A DNA stretch of 64,000 nucleotides from positions 1-64,000 of the forward strand of contig JAIVFJ010000215.1 in assembly GCA_025765615.1 (NCBI GenBank), read 5' to 3'. The stretch is from Zopfochytrium polystomum (lineage: Eukaryota > Chytridiomycota > Chytridiomycetes > Chytridiales > Chytridiaceae). Positions 33,840-45,313 of the stretch are shown here, one piece after another (position 1 is the stretch's first letter; the number at the start of each line of letters is the position of its first letter). Made by a program: the position numbers and the translations under genes. The notes below the pieces were generated by a model. The model was given only the letters and a program-made list of their open reading frames with translations, was not told where the DNA came from and searched no databases.

Positions 33840-35295
33840 CCATCATCCCCAGCCGATGCCAGCACGTTTCCGTGCTCTGGGAATGGACACCATCGCACAC
33901 AATTCACATCATAGTGTCGATGGGCATTCACTATCTCGGCCACCTCAACGAAATCCAAATTTTCTCCGACCTTGGAGGGGAATAGACCATTTTAACCGGC
34001 CGTGTTGTTTCGTCTTTCATTCAACGCTTGCGAGACTCACCAGCTTAAATATCCGGATCCGGTTGTCCCTCCCCGCCGTCGCAATCATCCCGTTTACCTT
34101 TGACCACGACACCGAGTAGATGGCGTGTCCGTGCAGGTCCGGGATCGTCTTGGCGCACGTCCATTTCGCCGTCTTGCGGCCGCGCAGCCGCGACAGGCTG
34201 GACCCCAGCGACGACGACGCTGCGGTGGCGTCCGCGTCGCGCCGCCAGATCTTGAGGGACCGGTCGTCGCTCACGGACGCGAGCATCGCGCCCGTGGCGT
34301 CAAAGTCGACGGCCCACACCGTAGACGTGTGGCCTTCGAGCGTGGCGATGCAGAACCAGTCGTCCTCGTCGTCGGCCCAGAGCTTGATGGTGTCGTCGTA
34401 GCTGGCCGAGGCGAGGAGCTGGGGTGGGGGTGAGTGTTACGGTGAGGACGATGCATGCGCAGGAGCGAAGCGGATGAAATAACAGCGGAAAAAAAGGGGA
34501 AGGTACCTCCTCTGTCGGATGCCACACCACCATCTTTACGTCCTGTGTGTGCTCTTGCAGTACGCTTAAGCACTCGAAATCGCTGTCGCCGACGACCTCC
34601 CAAATCCATACGCTCTTGTCCCTGTTTTTGGAATGAAACTCCATCAACACTACCCTGGAAAGTGAACAAAGCATTCACCCATAACAGCGCCCCGTTCACC
34701 CACCTACTCCCAGTTCCCACCTCCCCCCTCAATCCCAACACGTACCTGCTGCACGTAGCCAGCAACCCGCCGGACGCGGACCACGCCACCGACTTGACCT
34801 CGTTCTCATGCCCTTCCAGCGTCGCGACGCACTCCGCCGCGTCCTCCCTATCAATGTTCTCCCAGATCGCCGTCGCCGCGTCGAAGCTCGCCGTCGCCAG
34901 CGTCGCGCCGGACGGGCTGAACGCCAGCGAGCGGATCGCCCGCTTGTGCGCGTCGTCGATCGCCGACACGCAGGTCCAGCGCTCCGTGGCGGTGGAGACG
35001 TCGCCTGCGATCGGCGGCTCGATCCGTCGGCGCCAGATGCGGATCGACCGGTCACCGCTGCAGGTTGCGAGCATGAGCGACGGGGTGGATGTTGGGTGCC
35101 ATGCGAGGCTCCAGATGGGCTCGGTGTGGCCTGGGTGTTTTGGGGTAGGGTGGCTTTGTAGTGAGATTTGCGGTCCTGGTTGACGGTTGCGGCCAGGTCG
35201 GAGAGCACGGCGCATGCCAGCAGGGTGGGTCACCTTCCAAGACAGCGATCGGAGCGAGGCTTTTAATCGGGTTAATCGGAGATTGGGGCGGCCAT
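33840..35295 (-). CDS. CIA1: CIA1/CIAO1, WD40 protein of cytosolic Fe-S assembly
   Basis: Exons: 35295-35234 (start), 35130-34746, 34621-34507, 34418-34041, 33970 to about 33840. Seven WD40 blades are read in order. Diagnostic CIAO1 segments are [64 protein letters not shown] and [10 protein letters not shown]. The protein is the targeting platform that hands Fe-S clusters to cytosolic and nuclear apoproteins with CIA2 and MMS19. The first exon from the ATG at 35295 is one base out of phase with the rest, so either one base is wrong or the start lies elsewhere. The last exon after ASAGDDG is not resolved. Confidence 0.9.
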
Positions 35296-35407
35296 TGAAG
35301 CGATCTCGGACGAAGGGTCGAGGGCCAGGTCGAGGGCTTCGATTGTCACTTTTGTTCGAATCGAAACGAAAAAGGATCTGATCGTCATGCCATAAAACGC
35401 CAGTTTA

Positions 35408-35869
35408 TTATTCCTGCTTCCGGTACAGAGGCCACCAGCTCTTCATCGAGTCGGGGATCGGCTCGATCCACTCGCGGCCCTCCTTCTTCAACTGCTCCTT
35501 CCAGAACGCTTGAAACGCGGGGTCCTTTGGAAACAATACGATGCAAAACAATTAGCGGGGGCAAAAGCATATACAAGAGGCCTACATGGAATTCCTTACT
35601 CCAGAGCATGGATGGGATCCACTGGTTGGGGTAGCGATTGCGAAGCTGAAAAGGTGCGCGGCGCGCAAAAAGGGAAGTATAAAAACGATCAGACGTTCTG
35701 CGTGAGCTCTCCCCACGAAAAAGATAAGGGATTCATCGCCCGCGGATCCCCCACCTCACGCTCAGCCGAAAATTGCCATGCGAAAGCGCCCGCGACCAAT
35801 GTTCCAGCGCCGTACACGAAGTAGTTAGAAAAGGTGTTCCGTGGTTTCGGGACCCAAGCTCCATTGGAA
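35408..35869 (-). CDS. Small single-pass, mitochondrial-looking protein (partial 5')
   Basis: Three exons splice in frame (35869-35755, 35645-35586, 35524-35408) and give WVPKPRN, one membrane helix (NYFVYGAGTLVAGAFAWQFS), then a charged Trp-rich tail ending SWWPLYRKQE. The layout of short N-terminal stretch, single helix, and Trp/Arg-rich intermembrane tail resembles accessory subunits of respiratory complexes, but I cannot name one. A first exon with an ATG near 35990-35950 (MASLLQ just before GTACGT) may belong to it; its phase does not fit with the acceptor I chose. Confidence 0.5.
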
Positions 35870-36357
35870 CTGAGTTTTCAATAAGAACTCGGGTCATGGG
35901 TTGCGATGCGGATCAAGGGGAAGTCTGACGTACCTGAAGTAAGGAAGCCATCCGTGGTGTCCTCCTCCGCCCTAGGGAAATCGGAAATTTCATGATGGAT
36001 GCAGTGAGAACCATGGGTGAAAATGATATGGTTGGCAGAAACAACAGATCGAGATATGATCGAATCCGGAAGGGATCGCCGGCGAGAAGCACCGCCCTCA
36101 TATTTCTTGCATGCAGCGCACAACCACATCGGCTGCGATACGCGATCCGACCTTCCGGGGGGTCGAGTGGGGTATTGCTCAATCGGCTGGACCTAACCAT
36201 TATGAAGATCTGACTGTGCGAGTTGGTGGTGGGTCTTGTCACGAGAAATGGGTCTACTTCAAAGAGCGACCACTTGTCTCACTGTATTTCTTCTCAACCG
36301 CGTAACAAGCAAGCCACCAACTCTCATTATTATCCCCCAGCACCAGCGGCTCGGCTG

Positions 36358-37614
36358 TCACGCTTTCACTGCAGTGGCACTGCGACCCACACTGTCCGCA
36401 CGCCCTGGATCAAATTCTCCGAGTGTAATGTTGAAGGTCTTTCGGATCAGCCCGCTCTCGTGGTTGTGCGAGAGGTAGGAGCCAGGGCCAGGAATCGGCT
36501 CCACCTTGTCGTTGAAGCGTTTTATCTGGTGTTTGAATTAAAGGAAAGTGTGGGTCTAGGAGCGGAACAGCTTTTTAGCTGATAAAGGAAACTCACAGTG
36601 CTCAGGAATCCTCCGTTTCTGACGGGTCTGGTGACAACTCTCGCATCGGGAAGCACAGCTTCGTACTCTCCAGGCCCTGGCACGTCTTGTTGAACTGGAA
36701 AAGAAAAGAAGTGAGCATCTGAGGTTTAAAGGGCTTTATATTCTAAGAACGAACCATTGAAGAGCTCTCTCTTCATTGTGCTCGCGAGGAAGCTTCGTTT
36801 GTCAATATGACCTTTGGTCGTCATCTTTTGGAAAGCGTCCGCGATTTCGTACGCACCGGGCGGCGGAAGCTCGGCTGGTTGAGAAGCTGTTAGTTACAGC
36901 AACCAAACGATCGCGGTAACACACTCACGTTTCACGGCATCATTGAACCGCTCCGTCTGCGACCCAAACGCCGCAATCCGGATCTTGATGGCGTCCAGTC
37001 CCGCGACATCCCCCGCGTTCCCGTACTCCCCTACTCGGTCCCGCCGTCGCCGAACCCGCCGCTGCCCCAACGCCGAGCCCCTTGGCCCCCGCAATCCCGG
37101 CACCAGCCAACCCCGTCCGGATCCGTCCGCCGCCGCCGCCGCCAGACCGCCCGCGCCGCCGTCGCCTCGGCGACCCCGTCACCGCCCCCGCACTGCGGCC
37201 CGCCCCGGCTACGTCCACCGTGCCCACCTCTGCCGCCCCGCCGCCCGCGCTCCAGACCCGCCGATGCCGCCCGGCCGACGCGCTGGTCGACGTCGGCGGC
37301 GGCGCGTAGCCCCCACCACCGCCGCCGCCGCCGCCGCCGCCGCCGGGGGCGCCGGCAGAGTTTGCGGGGCGCTGCGACGGCGACGACGAGGAGGCACCGA
37401 GCCCGAAGCGTGGGTGCGGCCGCGCCGCGTGGCCGCCGCCGGCTAGTTTGCGGCGCTCCGCGGTCGACGGGCGCGTCGGGACCGGCGGGATGTTGGCGAC
37501 CTCGTATTGCCCTGGGCCCGGCTCGTTTGCGCGGAGGAGCTATTCGTCGTTCGATTTGTGGAGGCGAAGCAAAGAGGTTTTGTTTTCAGCAAGAGGTTCG
37601 ACGCAGCGCGCTCG

Positions 37615-37649
<35 letters not shown>

Positions 37650-39640
37650 AGAAACACAGCAACACTCAACTGCAGACGAGTACTGGAACCGCTCGCTGAC
37701 CGACCCGAACGCCTTGAACCTCGCGAACCCACCACCACCGCCGCCCATCGCCGTCATGTACCCAGCGCCGACCGACCGCTTCACGACCCTCCCCGCCGCC
37801 CCGACGGCCGCGTCAGCTTCCTCGACCTCATAGCTCCCGGGCGCCGGTAGCGCGCGCGCCCACTGCTCCAGCCTGCTATCAAACCGCGCCGTCGTGGACC
37901 CGAACGGCTGCGGCTTGACGGCGGCCCCGGCCGCGTGCCGCGGAATCGACGCAAACTCGGGGTAGTACGCGCCCGGCCCCGGGTTGTGCATCTGCTCGGC
38001 CGGGATGTAGTTCAGCGCCGCGTGGTTGCTGGTCCCGCCGAATCCGGGCACGGCGGCGTGCGTGCGGCGCGTCGGGGCCGTGATGGTGGGTTTGGTGTCG
38101 TAGGCGCCGGGACCGGGGACGCTCTGTTGAATCAGAAATGAGTGGGTTTTTTAGTTTTGGTTGCGTGTCCCGCGAAAACAAGATAACGATTTAATGTGCC
38201 TTTTTCAGGGCGTCCGCGACGATCTCGTCCGTGATCCTCGTGCACGGGGCCAGCGTCATCACGGCCGGACCTTTCGACGCGTCTTTGGACGCAAGTTTCG
38301 CCTCGGCGCGCGTCGACTCGTACACGCCAGGCCCCGGCGAGTCGATGATCTTGAACTTGAGCCCTTTGCTCTCCTTTGCGAACCGGAAGCCGTGGTTTTC
38401 GTGTTTGGCCTTTTCCACAAAGGACGTGATAAAGTTGTACGCTGGGCCGGGCTGTGCTCAGTGGTTTTTCAGGGGTGGGTCGAAACAGCAAACACGGTGT
38501 TATGCTAGCGGGGAAACAAAGCGGGGCTTTTTTCGGGGGAGTTTCGGCTCTCACGTCGACGCTCTTCTTTGGCGGCTTTCTTGGAACGAGTTCGCCATCT
38601 GTACAGAGTCAACTTTTTTTAGTCTCTGGGGGGGGCGGTAGTATGATATCCCCCACCTGCTGTTTCCTTATACCCAAAGGCGGAGGCGCCGACGGGGATG
38701 CTCGGCGGCACCAGCTTCCGCCGCCACACGATTGTCGGCTTCCGCGAGCCTCCCGCCGCCGCGGCGTGCGACGCGTCGAGAATGTCAACCCACTCGCGCT
38801 TCGGCTTGCTCTTCTTGACGGCCCTCGCCGAGACCGACAGCGGCTTCTGGTCCGCCTGCGGGGCCACCGCCGCGCCGCCGCCGTCGTCGCGGCTGTCGCC
38901 GGTTGCCGCCTCCCCGCTGATCCCGCTCGCGCCGGCGTCCGCCGGCACGTCCTGCCACCCCGCGTCGTCGTCGCCGTCGGCCCCCTCCGCACGATCCCCA
39001 CCGCCGCCGCCGGGGCCGCGTTCCCTCCGGCTCGCCTTTGCGTCCTTCGGCGTCTTGCGCCTGTACGGCTGCGCGACGGTCGCGGCGCCGTCGAACCCCG
39101 CGCCGGCGACGGCGACCGGCGCCTTCTGCAGCGCGCCCGTCATATCCTGTCCACCGCCGGCGGGCCCCGCCATCCTCACGCCGGTCCTGAGGGCGCCGAC
39201 GGTGCCCGGCACGACGTAGGAGCCCGGGCCGGGGGTCTTTGACACGGCGGCCTTGAATCGCGGGGCGCGCGATTTGCCAAAGAGCGAGGCGCGGTCGGTC
39301 GCATGGTGAGTCGAGTAGAGGTCGAGGGTCGGCGGCGGGTCGTAGGCGCCGGGGGCTGGACCGGTGTTGACGATTTCGTCAAAGTAGGAGACGCGTGGGG
39401 CGATCGAGGAAAAGGGTGCGAATCTGTTGGTTGGTTGGTGGGATTTTTGGTTGTTTTGTACAGATGTGAGAAGCAGGCCCGGCTGTTTCTGGGTGGGATC
39501 GCGGACGTTTACCCGCTTTCGTTCAGAGACTTGCCCGCGATCAGCGTGGCTTCATCGCTGGTGTAGCATCCCGGCCCCAGGTTGGGGTTTGCGTGGTCGG
39601 CGCTGGGCTCCAGAAACTTTCGTATTGCTCGAGAATACAT
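36358..39640 (-). CDS. PG-rich (SHIPPO-type) repeat protein, flagellar
   Basis: Many exons on the minus strand carry Pro-Gly-Pro-Gly-x-Tyr repeats, the sperm-tail PG-rich repeat. In order they are LGPGCYTSDE (39565), PAPGAYDPPP (39340), TPGPGSYVVPG (39225), SPGPGVYEST (38330), PGPGAYDTKP (38100), NPGPGAYYPEF (37975), APGSYEVEE (37840), PGPGQYEVAN (37510), PPGAYEI (36860), VPGPGEYEA (36680) and IPGPGSYLSH (36500), ending at 36358. Proteins of this family decorate axonemal microtubules (outer dense fibre 3/CIMIP-like), so the gene implies a flagellated zoospore stage. Start: ATG at 39640, with an in-frame ATG at 39721 as an alternative. Exons between 38600 and 36900 are not all resolved. One intron holds a 34-base A/T run. 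Confidence 0.85.
37615..37648. repeat. Poly-A (34) inside an intron
   Basis: Uninterrupted A run on the plus strand. On the coding (minus) strand it is a T run within an intron of the SHIPPO-type gene. Confidence 0.95.
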
Positions 39641-39823
39641 TTTGTGTGCGAAAACATTACACCTCTTGAATTTTCCCTTTTCTTTTTTGGATTCCTTCCA
39701 TAATTTTTCTAAACTGTTCATTGGAAGTGGATTCGTGAACGCGCGAGCGCGTTCCGGGTTTGTTGGCCAACACCTGCGGCCGCCTCTTATGGGGGAAAAG
39801 AAGAATAAACCACAGACGATCTA

Positions 39824-39905
39824 CACAACCACGACGACGACCACCACGACCACCACGACCACCACGACCACCACAACCACCACGACCACCACCCACCACC
39901 ACCCA
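39824..39905. repeat. (ACC/ACG)n trinucleotide array
   Basis: About 25 units of ACC, ACG and ACA upstream of the SHIPPO-type gene. It opens Thr-only and Val-only frames that are not genes. Confidence 0.9.
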
Positions 39906-40099
39906 CTAACTGCACATGATCTCCTCTTTCCTCTTCTGATACGAAGACGCAAACCGATCGCATGAAAGGAGGGGAAGAGGGGCAGTGCGATGGTCGGTGT
40001 GGCAATGTTTAGCGCACCAATTACGTACAGACGGATGGATATTGGGTGGCACTCATCACATACATCACATATGGAGAGGCTGGAAGACAGGCAGGCCAG

Positions 40100-40142
40100 G
40101 ACAGACATTCAGACAGACATTCAGACAGACATTCAGACATTC

Positions 40143-40186
<44 letters not shown>

Positions 40187-40187
40187 G
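40100..40187. repeat. (GACA)n array with GACATTCA interruptions
   Basis: Tetranucleotide array. The left half has several GACATTCA units and the right half is about twelve pure GACA units. A second GACA region lies at 42040-42176, on the other side of the EF-hand gene. Confidence 0.95.
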
Positions 40188-40435
40188 CCTCCTCCTCCTC
40201 CCTCCTCCGCCCTTCCGCACCCTCAGTGCTCCACCCTCCAAACAAGCACCTTGCTTAAAACGCCGTGCGTCAATCGCTCTCCTCTCCTCTCTCACCCGAC
40301 TCACTCGTTCACTCAAGCAGTCCCCCGCCGCCACCCTCCCTCCCTCCCTCCCCCCCACCCACCCACCACCCGTAGCCCCTCACCCCCTTCCTTGCAACAA
40401 CAACAGCGAGCAACAACAACAACCAGCAAACAAGA

Positions 40436-41705
40436 ATGAGCGGCACCGTCGTCGCCGTCTGCTCCATCCCCATTAACTCGCTCGTGAGCCACTCGCTCGC
40501 CATCCTGCTCGACATCCCAGACGCCCATCGCTCCGCCCACATCTCCGCCGCCATCGGCTCGCTCCTCGCACACCTGGGCGGCGGTGGCGGCGGCGCAACA
40601 GGCGGCGCAGGCGACACCGCCCCTCCTCCCCCCTCATCACAATCCGCAAAGTCGGACTCCGCCTACAGCATCTGGCGCCCGCCCACCGCGCCCAAGCGCT
40701 CCTCGACCCCGGAGCCGACGACCGTCATGCGCTCCCTGACCCCCGAGCCCCCCAAGCGCTCCTCCACCCCCGTCGACGGGACGATCGCCGCGCCCCCGCG
40801 CAGCCACTCGACGCGATCGACCGACCCGCCGACCGCGCCGCCGCGCATGGAGAGCGGCAAGACGACAACGGTGACGGCGGCGGCAGCAGTGAAAAAGGTC
40901 TTGACTAAGCGCAGGACGCAAAGGATGACGTCGTCCGGCAACCTGCTGCCAAAGGAGCCGTCGCTGCTCCCGCGCGTGCTGTTTAATTCGCACGACTTGG
41001 ACGAGTCCGGCGGGATCTCGACCGAAGAGTTTAGGGGCTTGGTGAGACTCGGACCCCCTCTCCTTTGTGCTTCAAGTTCTGAAAACCCTATTGTTTGCAG
41101 ATTTACTCCCTTGGCTACTACATGAACGAAGAGGAGCTCAAGATCGCGATCTCTTCCGTCGACACCAACGGCGACGGAGAAGTGTCGTTGGAAGAGTTCA
41201 TGGTGTGGTGGGAGTCGGACGACCGCTTCCGCGGTCTGCGTCTGGACGAGGCCGGCGTTGAGGCCGTCCAGCGAGCCTCCGACTTTTTCCAGGTGTGTAA
41301 ACCTGACACGCGTTTGGCTTTTTGTTTCTTGTCTAAACCACCAGCAATTCTTTCCTTTTCCGATGTTCCAAGTATTACGACACGGAAGATAAGGGTTACG
41401 TCACGGCGGAACAGTTTGAAACCATGTTCGACTACATGAAGCAATGGCCGGGGTACTTTCGCGAAGGAGTCACCATCGAAGAAGCCTTCCAGGAAATCAA
41501 GAGCGACTACCAGGGCGCTGGATCTGTCGAGAAAGTGTCGTTCAACGATTATTTGAGGTATTGTGCAACGCTGTCTTGCATCCGCGTCCTCATTCGTCTG
41601 CTCACTTTGACTCTTCTTCTTCAACTTCTTCTTCTTCTTCTTCGAACATCCGACAGGTGGTTGATCAACATTGGATCGATTCAAATGAGCGCAACCGCTG
41701 CGTAA
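40436..41705 (+). CDS. EF-hand calcium-binding protein, 280 aa
   Basis: Four exons join in frame (40436-41041, 41101-41292, 41373-41557, 41657-41705). The first 170 residues are disordered, with repeated KRSSTPEP-like motifs that look like proline-directed kinase sites. EF-hand 1 has loop DLDESGGISTEE and EF-hand 2 has loop DTNGDGEVSLEE; both keep all calcium ligands. A third loop (DTEDKGYVTAEQ) lacks the final Glu and is probably weak. Two full hands followed by a helical C-terminus fit a calmodulin-like sensor rather than an enzyme. Partner unknown. The gene is bracketed by GACA arrays. Confidence 0.88.
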
Positions 41706-41861
41706 ATTCGCTGCTCTGTAACTTGGTGGTGTGGGTCGGAATCATTGGAACGTTTTATTAATAGTGTAAACCGTGTATTTATTGAAAGTACTTCGTATGT
41801 ACCAGTCAGCATTCTCTTTGGCTGTGTGTCTGAAAAGAAATTAACCTGTAACTGCTATGGC

Positions 41862-41930
41862 GACCGTCCCGTCGTAATTCTGCACACGACGGGACAGTAC
41901 CGCCGCAACCGCAATTACGACGGGACAGTC
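41862..41930. repeat. Inverted repeat built from GACGGGACAGT units
   Basis: An 18-bp arm at 41862-41879 pairs with 41913-41930 with one mismatch. A third copy of the core, ACGACGGGACAGT, sits between them at 41886-41898. It lies in the 475-base gap between the EF-hand gene and the tyrosine-recombinase gene. Confidence 0.8.
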
Positions 41931-42039
41931 ACGTGCTATCATTTAAAGGTGGGACAAAGGGCGCGACTGTCCCTCTTTTCGATTTGTGTTCTCTTTTGCA
42001 CTTCTTTTTTATTTCCTTTCCAACAGGGAACAGGGATGG

Positions 42040-42072
<33 letters not shown>

Positions 42073-42176
42073 GCTGGCAGGCAGGAAAACAGACAGACAA
42101 AATGGCAGAAAGCCAGACAGACAGACAAGCAAACTGACAGACACAGACAGACAGACAGACAGACAGACAGACCAAC
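42040..42176. repeat. Second (GACA)n array
   Basis: Two pure GACA blocks separated by degenerate GGCA/AACA units, abutting the stop of the tyrosine-recombinase gene at 42181. Confidence 0.95.
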
Positions 42177-42180
42177 AAGT

Positions 42181-45104
42181 CTAGAACCTCCTATATTTGC
42201 CAGCTCCGCCGATCTCGCTCCCCGTTGGAAGCTTCTTCTCGTCGTACAATTCGTAGAGCTTCTGCAGGGAGAGGGTCAGCGATTGCTCTCCGAGCAGCTG
42301 CCTCCACTCGTCCCAACTTTCGCCGCAATAGAGCCTCCAAACGTCGACGTGGCGCATGTACCGTTCCCACGCCTTCTTCACAGCCGCGGTTGGAGTCAAC
42401 CGTTTGCGCTGCACGCTCCTGAACCACTCTCTCGCCGGCCCAACTGCTAGGTTTGGTACACCGCCAGTGTACGTTTTGATGAGCTCCTCGATAGTCTTCA
42501 CCCCAAGTTTCTTGACCCCGAACTCCTCCACGTACCTCGAACTCCCCCCCTGCTCCACTGAATCTGTGTTGTCCCCTTTGGCGACGTCGCACAAAGGCGT
42601 CGATTCAGCCTCAGTCACCAATTGCACCGCCGAGCGGTTGGTGGAAGGTGCAGAGGACACAGCGGCATCGAGCATGTCAGAAAACAGCGGAACCTCGCGC
42701 ATGGAAAATGTGCCTCCGGCAACCCGAACGAAAATATCAGCGACTGGCAAGCTTTCAATCACAGTGGTAGTGGATGCGACTGCAGGCGGAAACGGCGTTG
42801 TTGCAGTCTCAGGCCTGCGTGCTGCGTCAGTCGTTTCACCCAGAAGCAGCTGCAAAAACGAATCTGGCACCTCCATCGCGCTTGAAGCCGTTTGATCGCT
42901 TACGAGCGGCGCTTTGTCGGGCATGAACTGATCCATCAACCGATCATCCTCGCTGTTGGGGGTTGCCGGTTTGGAAAAGTCCACAAGGTCGTTCATGAGC
43001 CGGCGCGCTTCTTCCTCGCTGATATCAAAATCCACATCGTCCGTCACTGCAGCCAACACATCGTCAGGTTTACGGTTGGACAGGGTCAATTCCTCGGGAT
43101 CAAATGGCATCGGGGCACGCGCTGAAGGATCGAGGACGCGTTTCCACGCTGCGCTTATGTCCATCTCCACTGCAGATTCAGGCGGGTACAATAGCGCAGC
43201 ATAGTTTTGATGGACCCAACTCAAAACTCTTGGTGCAAGAAGGGTAGTGGCCGCCGCCTCCACTCGCTCAACCTGCATTGAAACTCGGACAGCGCTTCGT
43301 CCTCTCTGACCTGCTGAGAGATTGTCGGTATCGTTGATGCCCCCGATCGTTGTCAGCTGACCATTATAGGCGGGCCACACTCGCTGGACCCGTTCAATCG
43401 TGGAGGCTGTATAACCGACCTGTCTCTTCCGTGTTCCATTCGTGTTGTAGATCTCCCACGCAGTTGTTGTTTTCCACCGTCCCATCAGCATGGCAATCTG
43501 ACCAATAAAGCCGCAGAGTCCAATCCAGAATGCAAAGGTATGGCGGGTGGAGTGGCAGTTGTACTTCGGGTATACCTTGCCTTCGACTTCCTCGACCTAA
43601 CAGGAATCTCGCGTTACAAAGATCTCACTAAATGAGGGCAGGCAAACAGCACCAACCCGAAGTTTTGAGTGAGCCAAGCATGCCTTTCCGAGAATGCGTG
43701 AGTACTCATGATCAGTCATGAACTCGTGCGTTGGAGCTCCCGTTCCCGCATCGACCGATGGGAAGAGCGGTGCATTTGGATTGCTTGTGTGGGTATGCAA
43801 CGCAAGGTACAAGCAAATTGCTCGGACGGCACAGAGAAACGGAGAGAGCGCGTCAACCCCTCCGTTCTTGTGGATTGTAATCCGATAGCCGGTGCGCGCA
43901 CGATCCTCCTTTGCTTCCCACAAGTCGAGATCTATCTTCGCAGGAAATCGATCCACATCACACTCTACAAGACCGCGATCCGCATCAAACTCGAACTTCA
44001 AATCACACAGTCGAATCATCGCCGTTTCTTTCGATCGGAGACCAAGAGTTGCTTCAGGAGCAGGAAAACCCAGTCGCGAAACGAAGTGAAGGTGTTTATG
44101 TGCGTGAAAACAGTAAATAGCCGGAGGTAATCGCCAACAATATCCATCACCGACGCTGATTGTTTCTTATACTTATACTCGTGCGTGAATTTGTACTTGA
44201 GTGTCTCCACAGTCTGCGTGACCCGTGTCGTCTTCATGGGGTTTCCCCGACACTGGAGGCCGTCGCTGTTTGGATCGCGCTCGTACTTGCCCTCTGAGTG
44301 GCTGCAGCGGCTGTGAATCATGTTGAAAGCCGCAACAGTCGCCTGCAGCGAATTTTTCCCAAGCCCCAAACAAGGCGTTCCCTTTGCTTGTTGTATGCCT
44401 GCCCCCATTTGGTCGTCGGCACGGAGAAATAAGTAGTCTAAAATGAATGGGTGAGTAAGAACTGAGATAAGACTCGATGGAACTCACGAAAATAAGTGGA
44501 TATCTCAGCGGGCATGTAAGGACGCTTCGTGATATCAGGCAGTACGTCGGCGGGGATGCTGTCGTACTTGTACTCGTCACCTTCTTTCGCAGGGGGATAC
44601 CGCTTTGAGTACTCATCCAACCAGAAAGTTTCGAACGCACGGATCCGACGAATATACTAGAGAAAGGCACGTTAGAAAGGCACGTAAGTTGAGCATAAAT
44701 GAAGGAAACAACTCAACTGATTCTTCAGTCGTTTTGTTGTGACCAGTGCCCTGCCCCAACGCGACGGACCTTGAAAGGATTTCCCCCCCTGCCTGGAGAA
44801 GAGGGAGATCTTCTGGCCCCATGTCGAAATGGACTTCGTTCGTATCGAATTGCAGATGCTCTGGCCGAAACGTCTCTGGATTGTAGAAGATCGAAACTTT
44901 CGTTTTCGGAATGACGAAGCGAGGCACTGTCCCATCAGATCTAGTTTGTGGGCTGGGACGATGGGGAGCTGAAACTCGCTGCCGATTGCGTCGTTTCGAA
45001 GATTTGGGCGTTGGCTGTGTTCTTTGTTTCTTTCGCGGCTCTGTAGATGACGCTTCTTGTGCTCGTTTCGGCATGACAGCAAGGCCCTTCGGGGCCCCTG
45101 GCAT
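42181..45104 (-). CDS. Crypton tyrosine recombinase
   Basis: Exon-like segments in order: Lys/Arg-rich N-terminus with a nuclear-localisation look (45104-44690), 44650-44490, 44430-44030, 44075-43670, and 43590-42181. Catalytic residues of the tyrosine-recombinase family are visible: an Arg in TAMIRLCDL near 44015, the HxxR box in NCHSTRHTF at 43538-43555, and the nucleophile Tyr in TTAWEIY at 43447-43449. The C-terminal 90 residues ([29 protein letters not shown]) look like the GCR1_C DNA-binding domain found in fungal Cryptons. It would cut and rejoin DNA through a 3'-phosphotyrosine. The join near 44060 needs a frame change for which I found no good intron, so this copy may be damaged. Confidence 0.78.
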
Positions 45105-45313
45105 GGAGGGCACGGAGGAGTGAGGGCGGTGGGCGGGGATCCAATTTTTTATTTATCTGCGTTGAATTTCTTTTTCACGTTTTTCATTTCTTTTTTTTTC
45201 CCTTTTTTGTTAATTCCTGTCCCTCGTCCCTGCGCTTGTCCAACAACACACTAATTGTTTGTCGGCGTAAGCACCAATCAACATTTGCCACGACTTGACC
45301 ACGCCCCCAACCC

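Larger units (their letters stand above)
41862..45113 (-). mobile_element. Crypton-type element (borders uncertain)
   Basis: One tyrosine-recombinase gene and no reverse transcriptase or transposase, the definition of a Crypton. Left and right ends are not established. I used the inverted repeat on the left and the gene start on the right only as working limits. No matching short direct repeat was found at both ends. Confidence 0.5.

Noticed and set aside
40100..42176. CRISPR-like spaced repeats
   Set aside because: Units are 4 bp with no unique spacers; these are microsatellites in a eukaryote.
41862..45250. Terminal inverted repeats for the recombinase element
   Set aside because: The 18-bp inverted repeat lies wholly on one side; no partner was found beyond 45.1 kb.
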